This document shows, piece after piece, positions 1-7,695 of a stretch of 64,000 nt of DNA; the first letter of the stretch is position 1, and each line of letters starts with the position of its first letter. Position numbers and translations under genes: made by a program. A model generated the notes under the pieces. It had not been told where the DNA came from and searched no databases. It saw only the letters and a list, made by a program, of their open reading frames with translations. Source of the stretch: Rhodospirillaceae bacterium (GTDB lineage: Bacteria > Pseudomonadota > Alphaproteobacteria > Rhodospirillales > Casp-alpha2); the NCBI GenBank assembly GCA_002706405.1, contig PALN01000017.1:2329-66328 (forward strand), in the 5' to 3' direction.

Positions 1-2
1 TG

Positions 3-962
3 GGCGTGGAAATGGTGCTGATGGACGGCACGGTCCTGCGGCTCGGCGGTAAGCATCTGGACCCAGGGGGCTATGACCTGCTGGGCGTGCTGACCGGTTC
101 CGAAGGACTGCTCGGCGTCATCACCGAGGTCACCGTGCGCATCCTGAAAAAGCCGGAGACGGCGCGGGCGGTTTTGCTCGGTTTCAATTCGTCGGAAGAA
201 GGGGGCGATTGCGTCGCCGCCATCATCAACGCCGGGATCATCCCCGGCGGGATCGAGATGATGGACAAGCCCGCCATCCACGCGACCGAGGAATTCGTTC
301 ATGCGGGCTATCCCATGGATGTGGAAGCGCTGCTGATCGTCGAACTGGACGGCCCCAAGGTCGAGGTCGATTACCTGATCGAACGGGTCGGCGAGATCGC
401 GACGGGGCAGGGGGCGATCTATTCCCGCATCAGCGAGAGCGAGGAAGAACGCGCCGCCTTCTGGTCCGGGCGCAAGAACGCCTTTCCGGCCGTCGGGCGC
501 ATCTCGCCGGATTATCTTTGCATGGACGGCACCATCCCCCGGAAAAAGCTCGGCCTGGTTCTGCAGCGCATGACGGAGATGTCCGACAAATACGGCCTGC
601 GCGTCGCCAACGTGTTCCACGCCGGCGACGGCAACCTGCATCCGCTGATCATGTTCGACGCCAACCAGCCGGGCGAACTGGACCGGGCCGAGGAATTCGG
701 CGCCGACATTCTTAAATTATGTGTCGAGGTCGGCGGCGTGCTGTCCGGCGAACACGGCATCGGCGTGGAAAAACGCGACCTGATGGGCGAGATGTTCACG
801 GAAGACGACCTGAAGCAGCAGCAGCGCGTCAAATGCGCCTTCGATCCGGACCATCACCTCAACCCGGGCAAGGTCTACCCGACCCTCCACCGCTGCGCCG
901 AACTGGGCCGCATGCATATCTCGCGCGGCCAGGTGCCGTTCCCCGACATTCCCCGATTCTGA
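3..962 (+). CDS. glcD: Glycolate oxidase subunit GlcD, 5' part cut off by window edge
   Basis: FAD-linked oxidase that oxidises glycolate to glyoxylate together with GlcE and GlcF. The reading frame is open from the first bases, so the N-terminal FAD (PCMH) half lies outside the window; about 319 residues remain of a usual ~490-500. What is visible is the end of the FAD domain (GSEGLLGVITEVTVRIL) and the C-terminal FAD-oxidase domain with the family signatures HAGDGNLHP and LSGEHGIGVEK, ending in the usual 'DPDHHLNPGKV' stretch. It is followed 10 bases later by glcE and then glcF in the same direction, which fixes the subunit identity over D-lactate dehydrogenase homologues. Confidence 0.93.
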   Translation, partial: GVEMVLMDGTVLRLGGKHLDPGGYDLLGVLTGSEGLLGVITEVTVRILKKPETARAVLLGFNSSEEGGDCVAAIINAGIIPGGIEMMDKPAIHATEEFVHAGYPMDVEALLIVELDGPKVEVDYLIERVGEIATGQGAIYSRISESEEERAAFWSGRKNAFPAVGRISPDYLCMDGTIPRKKLGLVLQRMTEMSDKYGLRVANVFHAGDGNLHPLIMFDANQPGELDRAEEFGADILKLCVEVGGVLSGEHGIGVEKRDLMGEMFTEDDLKQQQRVKCAFDPDHHLNPGKVYPTLHRCAELGRMHISRGQVPFPDIPRF

Positions 963-972
963 TCCCCACGCC

Positions 973-2199
973 ATGACCGAAAATCTCAAGCCGGATACCG
1001 CCGATCAGGTTCTCGACGCCATCAAATGGGCGGTCTCGGACGCCATCCCCCTGGACGTGCGCGGCACGGGCACCAAGGCCGGGTTCGGCCGCCCGGTGCA
1101 GGCGGGCCGCGTGCTCGATCTGTCGAACCTTGCCGGCATCACCGATTACGACCCCGGCGAACTGGTGCTGACCGCCGGTCCCGCCACGCCCATGGCCGAG
1201 ATCGACCGCGCACTCGCCGAAACCAATCAGGAATTGGCCTTCGAGCCCCTGGATCTGAGCGTGCTTTACGGCACGGACGCGGGTGCCGGCACCCTGGGCG
1301 GTGTCATCGCCGCCAATCTGTCCGGCCCCCGGCGCATCAAGGCCGGGGCGGCGCGCGACCATTTCCTGGGCTTTCAGGCTGTGTCGGGCCGGGGCGAGGT
1401 GTTCAAGTCCGGCGGCAAGGTGATGAAGAACGTCACCGGTTTCGATTTGTCGAAACTGATGGCTGGTTCTTTCGGCACCCTCGCCGTGATGACCGAGATT
1501 TCCGTGAAGGTGCTGCCGCGCCCGGAAAAGACCCGGACGGTGCTGCTGATGGGGGCCGACGACGATCAGGCCATCCAGGCGCTGTCCGACGCCCTGGGGT
1601 CCAGTCACGAGGTTGCCGGGGCGGCGCATCTGCCGGCCGCCATCGCGCAGCGATCCGCCGTCGGCTATGTGTCCGGTGCCGGGGCGGCGGTCACCGCCGT
1701 GCGCGTCGAAGGCCCGGGACCCAGTGTCGAACACCGCTGCAAATCGCTACAGGACCTGTTCGCGCCTTTCGGCGCGGTCGAGGAACTGCATTCCCATAAT
1801 TCGGCCGCCTTCTGGCGCGAGGTCCGCGACGCGGCGGCTTTCACCGGCGACTGGCAGGACAGCCAGGTCTGGCGCGTCAGCGTGCCGCCCACGGCGGGCC
1901 CGGCCGTGGGTCAGCGCCTGCGCGCGCGGCTCGGCGGCGAGGTCTATTACGATTGGGGCGGCGGGCTGATCTGGTTCGCCCTTGATGCCCGCGATGACGC
2001 CGGCGCGGCGGACGTCCGCCAGGTCATCCGCGACTGCGGCGGCCATGCGACCCTGGTCCGCGCGGCGCCCGATGTGCGTCAGGCCGTCGAGGTCTTCCAG
2101 CCGCAGCCGGTCCCGCTCGCGGACCTGTCCCGCCGCGTCAAGGAAGCCTTCGATCCCGAGGGCATCCTCAATCCCGGCCGCATGACGGCGGGCGTGTAA
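973..2199 (+). CDS. glcE: Glycolate oxidase FAD-binding subunit GlcE
   Basis: A 408-residue second flavoprotein subunit of glycolate oxidase. It has a PCMH-type FAD-binding half with GTGTKAGFGRPV near residue 35 and the segment GTLGGVIAANLSGPRRIKAG typical of GlcE, then a C-terminal region that ends FDPEGILNPGRM. It is shorter than GlcD and lacks the HxGDGNxH metal-site motif, as expected for GlcE. It lies between glcD and glcF with gaps of 10 and 15 bases, so translation is probably coupled in one operon. Confidence 0.93.
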   Translation: MTENLKPDTADQVLDAIKWAVSDAIPLDVRGTGTKAGFGRPVQAGRVLDLSNLAGITDYDPGELVLTAGPATPMAEIDRALAETNQELAFEPLDLSVLYGTDAGAGTLGGVIAANLSGPRRIKAGAARDHFLGFQAVSGRGEVFKSGGKVMKNVTGFDLSKLMAGSFGTLAVMTEISVKVLPRPEKTRTVLLMGADDDQAIQALSDALGSSHEVAGAAHLPAAIAQRSAVGYVSGAGAAVTAVRVEGPGPSVEHRCKSLQDLFAPFGAVEELHSHNSAAFWREVRDAAAFTGDWQDSQVWRVSVPPTAGPAVGQRLRARLGGEVYYDWGGGLIWFALDARDDAGAADVRQVIRDCGGHATLVRAAPDVRQAVEVFQPQPVPLADLSRRVKEAFDPEGILNPGRMTAGV

Positions 2200-2214
2200 G
2201 GGCAGGAATAGATC

Positions 2215-3504
2215 ATGCAAACCACTTTCTCTTTGGCCCAGATGGCCGACCCGCATATCGCCCAGGCCAACGACATCCTGCGCAAATGCGTGCATTGCGG
2301 GTTCTGCACGGCGACCTGTCCGACCTATGTCCTGCTCGGCAACGAGTTGGACAGCCCGCGTGGGCGCATTTACCTGATCAAGGGGTTGCTGGAGGAAGGG
2401 GCCAAGCCGACCGAACAGCATGTCACCCATATCGACCGCTGCCTGACCTGTCTTTCCTGCATGACGACCTGCCCGGCCAGCGTCGATTACATGCATCTGG
2501 TGGATGACGCGCGGGCCAAGATCGAACGGGAATACAAACGCCCGTTCATGGACCGGCTGCTTCGGGGTCTGCTGCCTCTGGTCCTGCCCTATCCGGACCG
2601 TTTCCGCGTGATGCTGCTGGGCGCCTGGCTGGCGCGGCCCTTGGCCCGGATCATGCCGGGCCGGCTCGGCGCCATGCTGCGGCTGGCGCCCAAGCGCATC
2701 CACGCGCCGACGGAGATGGACCGGCCCCAGGTCTACAAGGCCGAGGGTCCCATGAAAAAGCGCGTGGCGCTGATGACCGGCTGCGCCCAGAAAGTCCTGA
2801 ACCCCGCCATCAACGACGCCACCGTGCGGCTGCTGACCCGCCACGGCTGCGAGGTCGTGGTCGCCGACGGGCAAGGCTGCTGCGGCGCCCTGGTCCATCA
2901 CATGGGCAAGGATGAGCAAAGCCATGCCCAGGCCATCGCCAATATCGAGGCCTGGGAACGGGCCGAGGCCACCCATGGCACGATCGACGCCATCGTCATC
3001 AACGCGTCGGGCTGCGGCACCACGGTCAAGGATTACGGCTGGATGCTGCGCCGCGACGAGGCCCTGGCCGCCCGCGCCAAGGCCATCTCGGACAAGACCA
3101 AGGACGTCACGGAAGTGATGATGGACCTGGGCCTGAACGCGCCCATTCCCGAGGACAAACCCGTCGTCGCCTATCATTCCGCCTGCTCCATGCAGCACGG
3201 CCAGAAGCTGACCAAGCCGCCCAAGGAGCTTTTGGCCCAGGCCGGATTCGAGGTGCGGGAGCCCGCGGAAAGCCATCTCTGCTGTGGCTCCGCCGGGACC
3301 TACAACATGATGCAGCCGGAAATCTCCGGCCGCCTCAAGACCCGCAAGGCCGGCAACGTGAAGGGCACGGGGGCCCAGGTCATGGCCACCGGCAACATCG
3401 GCTGCATGGTCCAACTGGAAGACGCCGTCGGCATGCCGGTCGTGCATACGGTCGAACTGCTCGACTGGGCCACCGGCGGGCCCAAGCCGGCGGGATTGGC
3501 GTAG
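2215..3504 (+). CDS. glcF: Glycolate oxidase iron-sulfur subunit GlcF
   Basis: A 429-residue Fe-S electron-transfer subunit that passes electrons from the GlcDE flavins towards the quinone pool. Two ferredoxin-like 4Fe-4S motifs are visible near the N-terminus (CVHCGFCTATCP, then CLTCLSCMTTCP), followed by two cysteine-rich CCG domains (GQGCCGALVHHMG and HLCCGSAGTYN). Length and domain order match the GlcF family. It is third in the glc operon, and the short GGCAGGA ahead of ATG 2215 suits the chosen start. Confidence 0.94.
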   Translation: MQTTFSLAQMADPHIAQANDILRKCVHCGFCTATCPTYVLLGNELDSPRGRIYLIKGLLEEGAKPTEQHVTHIDRCLTCLSCMTTCPASVDYMHLVDDARAKIEREYKRPFMDRLLRGLLPLVLPYPDRFRVMLLGAWLARPLARIMPGRLGAMLRLAPKRIHAPTEMDRPQVYKAEGPMKKRVALMTGCAQKVLNPAINDATVRLLTRHGCEVVVADGQGCCGALVHHMGKDEQSHAQAIANIEAWERAEATHGTIDAIVINASGCGTTVKDYGWMLRRDEALAARAKAISDKTKDVTEVMMDLGLNAPIPEDKPVVAYHSACSMQHGQKLTKPPKELLAQAGFEVREPAESHLCCGSAGTYNMMQPEISGRLKTRKAGNVKGTGAQVMATGNIGCMVQLEDAVGMPVVHTVELLDWATGGPKPAGLA

Positions 3505-3521
3505 CACCCGGCGACAAGAGT

Positions 3522-3564
3522 CGCACTTAGTGCGTTATTTGTATCGCACTGCGTGCGGCTTTTG
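3522..3564 (+). terminator. Tandem short stem-loops after glcF
   Basis: Two small hairpins follow the glcF stop: CGCAC-TTA-GTGCG (3522-3534) followed by TTATTT, and CGCAC-TGC-GTGCG (3545-3557) followed by GCTTTTG. The stems are only five base pairs, so termination here may be weak. Confidence 0.35.
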
Positions 3565-3632
3565 TGTTATGCTTGCCGCATCGCCGCCGCGAAACGCGTC
3601 GCGGGGCCTGCAACGCAGGAAGGAGCCGTCGC

Positions 3633-4214
3633 ATGAGGTCGATCGTTCGGACTCTTGGGCGGGCTGTGCTTTTCGGAAGCTTTGCCCTGTTCCTCGCCTT
3701 CCGTCCCGCCGCCGACGCGCGGGCCAATTCCACCCTCGACTGGCTGTCCGCGGAACCGGTCACGCTCATGGATCTGGGCATCATCCGGCTCAAGCAGGAC
3801 CTGGCTCAGGTCGGCCAGCGCCTTCTGGAAGTCGGCTTCCTGCCCGTGCTGCCGACCACCGGGGCCTATTACGACTGGCGGGACAAGAAGATCACCGTGT
3901 TTCTGACGGCGCGCGAACGCTTCGCGCAGCCGTCCGATGGGATGTGCCTGGAACTGTTTGCGCGGGTCGCCAAGGGACTGGCGTCACGCAGCCGCGGCCA
4001 TCAGGGCGATCCCGGTTGGTATCTGGAGGAAATCTTCACCCACGACGGCTGGGGTAATTTCACCCGCCCGACGCAAATGCGTGAAGACCTGCTGAAAACC
4101 GTGCGGCTCGAGGTCACCCTGCTGCCGCCCCAGCCCATGGGGCCGGCGCGCACTCTCCATTGTTCGGGCCGGCTGGATACGAAGCTGGACGACGTGTCGA
4201 TCATCACCTCCTGA
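3633..4214 (+). CDS. Exported protein of unknown function
   Basis: A 193-residue protein that I do not recognise. ATG 3633 is preferred because AGGAG sits eight bases upstream and because it starts a good Sec signal peptide (MRSIVRTLGRAVLFGS, hydrophobic core FALFLAF, then an AxA-type end near ADARA). The mature part is a compact soluble domain with a tyrosine/aspartate-rich segment (TGAYYDWRDKKITVF) and two cysteines that could form a disulfide. It sits between the glc operon and a second exported protein on the same strand, about 58 bases apart, so the two may be co-expressed. A periplasmic location is inferred; no function is claimed. Confidence 0.75.
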   Translation: MRSIVRTLGRAVLFGSFALFLAFRPAADARANSTLDWLSAEPVTLMDLGIIRLKQDLAQVGQRLLEVGFLPVLPTTGAYYDWRDKKITVFLTARERFAQPSDGMCLELFARVAKGLASRSRGHQGDPGWYLEEIFTHDGWGNFTRPTQMREDLLKTVRLEVTLLPPQPMGPARTLHCSGRLDTKLDDVSIITS

Positions 4215-4272
4215 CGGGTTTGTGAGCAGCCGCGCCCTTGGCCTTGTCCGTGCGAAGGCGTATCTTTTTTCC

Positions 4273-4833
4273 ATGATGACGTGGAAACGCATCCTTTGCG
4301 CGGGGCTGGTTGCCGCCGCCTTGACAGCGTCGCCGCTGCGGGCGGATCAGACCGATCCGGTGCTGGACGCCCTGTTCAATGCCCTGACGGCGACCAAGAA
4401 CCCGGAAGAGGCCCATCAGATCGAAACCCGCATCTGGCAGACCTGGGCGGTCAGCGGCCAGGAACTGGTCGACAGCGCCATGGCCCGCGGGGTCATCGCC
4501 ATGAACAAGGGGGCCTTCGATACCTCGCTGAAATACTTCAACGACGTGATCAGCCTGGCTCCTCAGCATGCCGAAGGCTGGAACAAGCGGGCCACGGTGC
4601 ACTTCCTGCTCGGCAAGTATCCGGAATCCGTGCTCGACATCCAGCGCACCCTGGAACTGGAACCCCGCCATTTCGGTGCGCTCTCCGGCCTGGGCTTGAT
4701 CTACGCGGAAATGGGGCGCAAAAAAGCGGCGATCCGCGCCATGGAAAAGGCGCTGGCCATCAACCCGCATATGGATGCCATCCGCAGCCAGCTGCAGGCG
4801 CTGAAAACCGAGGTATCGGGGAAGCCGATCTGA
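4273..4833 (+). CDS. Exported TPR-repeat protein
   Basis: A 186-residue protein starting with a signal peptide (MMTWKRILCAGLVAAAL...LRADQ), so ATG 4273 is preferred to GTG 4222, which would put the signal peptide internally. From about residue 65 three TPR-like helical repeats follow (MNKGAFDTSLKYFNDVISLAP; AEGWNKRATVHFLLGKYPES; FGALSGLGLIYAEMGRKKAA). Such proteins usually act as periplasmic protein-protein scaffolds; the partner is unknown. The stop is one base before the ATG of the next flavoprotein gene, which points to translational coupling with it. Confidence 0.8.
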   Translation: MMTWKRILCAGLVAAALTASPLRADQTDPVLDALFNALTATKNPEEAHQIETRIWQTWAVSGQELVDSAMARGVIAMNKGAFDTSLKYFNDVISLAPQHAEGWNKRATVHFLLGKYPESVLDIQRTLELEPRHFGALSGLGLIYAEMGRKKAAIRAMEKALAINPHMDAIRSQLQALKTEVSGKPI

Positions 4834-4834
4834 C

Positions 4835-6250
4835 ATGACAACAGCACAGCCAATGGCGTCGACGCCGCCGTCCGGTTCCGTCGATGCGGCCCTGCTTGAT
4901 CTGCTGGCGCAGATCGTGGGCGCGGACAATCTGTCGACCTCCGCCGCCGTGCGCGAACAGCACGGTCGCGACGAATCCTATCATCCTTCGTCCCCGCCCG
5001 ACGCCGTCGTCTATTGCACGGAAACGGAGCAGGTCGCCGACGTGGTCAAGGCCTGTGCCGCGCGCGGCGTGCCGATCATTCCCTTCGGCACTGGCACTTC
5101 CCTGGAAGGTCATGTGGCGGCGCTGAACGGCGGGGTCTGCATCGACCTGTCGCGCATGGACAAGATCCTCGCCGTCAATGCCGAGGACATGGATGTGACG
5201 GTCCAGGCCGGCGTGCGTCGCAAGGCGCTCAACGACTATCTGCGCGACACGGGCCTGTTCTTTCCCATCGATCCGGGGGCCGATGCGTCGCTTGGCGGGA
5301 TGACCGCGACACGGGCCAGCGGCACGAATGCCGTCAGGTATGGCACCATGCGGGAAAATGTCCTGAATTTGACCGTGGTCATGGCCGACGGGCGGATCAT
5401 CCGCACCGCGCGCCGGGCACGTAAGTCGTCGGCGGGATACGACCTGACCCGTCTGTTCGTGGGTTCGGAAGGAACGCTCGGCGTGATCACCGAGGTCACG
5501 CTGCGCCTTTACGGCATCCCGGAAGCGGTGCTGGCCGCCGTTTGTCCCTTCCCTGATCTGGAAAGTGCCGTGAACACGGTGATCCTGACGATCCAATCGG
5601 GCATTCCCGTGGCCCGCATCGAGCTTCTGGACGAGGCGCAGATGGATGCGGTGAACAAGTATTCCAAGCTGGATTACGCGGTGAAGCCGACCCTGTTTTT
5701 CGAATTCCACGGCAGTGACGCGGGCGTGCGCGAACAGGTAGAAAACGTGAAGGCCATCGCCGCCGATTTCGGCGCCGACGATTTCCAATGGGCGACCAAG
5801 CCGGAAGACCGCAACAAGCTGTGGCAGGCCCGGCATGATGCCTATTACGCGGCCATTGCCCTGCGCCCCGGCTGCCGGGGCATCGCAACGGATGTCTGCG
5901 TGCCGATTTCGCGGCTGGCCGAATGCATCCTGGAAACTCGCAAGGACATCGACGCCTCGGGCCTGTGCGCGCCCATCGTCGGCCATGTCGGCGACGGCAA
6001 TTTCCACATCGTGTTCGTGGTCGATCCCGACAATGCGGACGAGATGAAACGCGCCGAGGACGTCAACGAGCACATGGTCATGCGCGCCATCGCCCTGGAC
6101 GGGACCTGCACGGGCGAACACGGCGTCGGCTACGGCAAGATCGATTTCCTGACCGCCGAACACGGCGAGGCCCTGGTCGCCATGCGCGCCGTCAAGCAGG
6201 CCCTTGATCCCCAGAACATCATGAACCCGGGCAAGATCATCCGCGTTTGA
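4835..6250 (+). CDS. FAD-linked oxidase, D-lactate dehydrogenase / GlcD-like
   Basis: A 471-residue single-chain flavoprotein. It has the full PCMH FAD-binding domain (IIPFGTGTSLEGH near residue 85; GSEGTLGVITEVTLRLYG) and the C-terminal oxidase domain with HVGDGNFH and TGEHGVGYGK. The sequence style (SYHPSSPPDAVVYC, DPGADASLGGMTATRASGT) is that of the eukaryote-like D-lactate dehydrogenase (LDHD) branch rather than the GlcD subunit. Likely substrate is D-lactate or another D-2-hydroxy acid, with cytochrome c or quinone as acceptor; the exact substrate cannot be read from sequence. It sits between the glycolate oxidase genes and a glycerate kinase, so a role in 2-hydroxyacid oxidation is likely. 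Confidence 0.88.
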   Translation: MTTAQPMASTPPSGSVDAALLDLLAQIVGADNLSTSAAVREQHGRDESYHPSSPPDAVVYCTETEQVADVVKACAARGVPIIPFGTGTSLEGHVAALNGGVCIDLSRMDKILAVNAEDMDVTVQAGVRRKALNDYLRDTGLFFPIDPGADASLGGMTATRASGTNAVRYGTMRENVLNLTVVMADGRIIRTARRARKSSAGYDLTRLFVGSEGTLGVITEVTLRLYGIPEAVLAAVCPFPDLESAVNTVILTIQSGIPVARIELLDEAQMDAVNKYSKLDYAVKPTLFFEFHGSDAGVREQVENVKAIAADFGADDFQWATKPEDRNKLWQARHDAYYAAIALRPGCRGIATDVCVPISRLAECILETRKDIDASGLCAPIVGHVGDGNFHIVFVVDPDNADEMKRAEDVNEHMVMRAIALDGTCTGEHGVGYGKIDFLTAEHGEALVAMRAVKQALDPQNIMNPGKIIRV

Positions 6251-6357
6251 CGCCCGATCCTTGCCCGCGATGTGAAAAAACCGGCCCTGCCGGGCGCCGG
6301 GCCTTGGCATTCGCCCCGGGGTGACGTAACCAGGGATATCAACGGGAGGCTTCTGCT

Positions 6358-7623
6358 TTGGACCCTGAAACTCTGCTGCGCGACATGTTCGCCGCCGCCG
6401 TCGCGGCGGCCCAGCCGACAAAACGCATTCCGCACTTCCTGCCGGAGCCGCCCAAGGGCGGGCGCACGCTGGTGATCGGGGCCGGCAAGGCCTCGGCCGC
6501 CATGGCGCGTACCTTCGAAGACCATTGGCCGGGCGAATTGTCGGGCCTGATCGTCACCCGCTACGGCTATGACGTGCCTTGCAAGCGCATCGAAACGGTC
6601 GAGGCCGCCCATCCCGTGCCCGATGCGGCGGGCGAGGCGGCGGCACAGCGCATGCTGGAGATGGTCCGTGGGCTGACCGAGGACGATCTGGTGGTGTGCC
6701 TGATTTCCGGCGGCGGCTCGGCTTTGCTGTCGGCACCTGGACCGGGCCTGACCCTGGCCGACAAGCAGGCCGTCAACCGCGAGCTGCTGCGCTGCGGGGC
6801 GACGATCCACGAAATGAACTGCCTGCGAAAGCATCTGTCGGCGGTGAAGGGCGGCAGGCTTGCCGCCGCGGCAGCGCCGGCCCGGATCGTGAACCTGCTG
6901 ATCTCCGACGTGCCGGGGGATGATCCGGCGGTCATCGCCTCGGGCCCCACGGTGCCCGATCCGACGACCTTCGACGACGCGCGGGCGATCGTCGCCAAAT
7001 ACGGCATCAAGCTGCCCGCCGTGGTGCAGGCCTTGTTGGACGCAGGGGCGGAGGAAACGCCCAAACCTGACGATCCCATTTTCGACCGGGTGGAAACCCA
7101 CCTGATCGCCCTGCCGCAGGCCAGCCTGGAGGCCGCCGCCGAAGTCGCCCGCGCCGCTGGGATCACACCGGTGATCCTGGGGGACGCCTTGGAGGGTGAA
7201 GCCCGAGACCTGGGGGCCGAGCATGCGCAACTGGCCCGGGATACCCTGGCCGGAAAGGGCCCGGCGCAGGGGCCTTGTGTATTGCTGTCGGGTGGCGAGA
7301 CCACGGTGACCATCCGCGGCGACGGCGGGCGCGGCGGGCGCAACACGGAATACTTGTTGGGCATGGCGGTCGCGCTCGACGGCGCCGACGGCATTCATGC
7401 CATTGCCTGCGATACGGACGGCGTCGACGGGTCGGAAGACAACGCCGGGGCGGTGATCGGCCCGGACAGCCTGGCCCGCGCCCGGGCGGCGGGCATGGAT
7501 GCCCGGGCATTGCTCGACGCCAACGACGCTTACGGATTTTTCCAAGGCATCGACGATCTGGTGGAATGCGGCCCGACCTTGACCAACGTCAATGACTTCC
7601 GGGCGGTGTTGGTGCTGCCTTAG
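6358..7623 (+). CDS. Glycerate 2-kinase (GckA/TtuD family, MOFRL)
   Basis: A 421-residue protein of the DUF4147/MOFRL family, which phosphorylates D-glycerate to 2-phosphoglycerate; older annotations call it hydroxypyruvate reductase TtuD. Visible marks are LVIGAGKASAAMA near residue 38, the glycine-rich CLISGGGSALLSAPGPGL, and the MOFRL end region with LSGGETTVTIRGDGGRGGRNTEYLL and CDTDGVDGSEDNAGAV. Start is TTG 6358, supported by AACGGGAGG eleven bases upstream; there is no earlier good start in frame. Its place after glycolate and hydroxyacid oxidases fits the glycerate pathway, in which glyoxylate is turned into glycerate and returned to central metabolism. Confidence 0.88.
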   Translation: MDPETLLRDMFAAAVAAAQPTKRIPHFLPEPPKGGRTLVIGAGKASAAMARTFEDHWPGELSGLIVTRYGYDVPCKRIETVEAAHPVPDAAGEAAAQRMLEMVRGLTEDDLVVCLISGGGSALLSAPGPGLTLADKQAVNRELLRCGATIHEMNCLRKHLSAVKGGRLAAAAAPARIVNLLISDVPGDDPAVIASGPTVPDPTTFDDARAIVAKYGIKLPAVVQALLDAGAEETPKPDDPIFDRVETHLIALPQASLEAAAEVARAAGITPVILGDALEGEARDLGAEHAQLARDTLAGKGPAQGPCVLLSGGETTVTIRGDGGRGGRNTEYLLGMAVALDGADGIHAIACDTDGVDGSEDNAGAVIGPDSLARARAAGMDARALLDANDAYGFFQGIDDLVECGPTLTNVNDFRAVLVLP

Positions 7624-7695
7624 AGACTGCCGCACCCATCATTCGAGGTTTCCAGGGATGGCGTCGGCGAGAACAAAGCAGGCGAGACACTTTCC

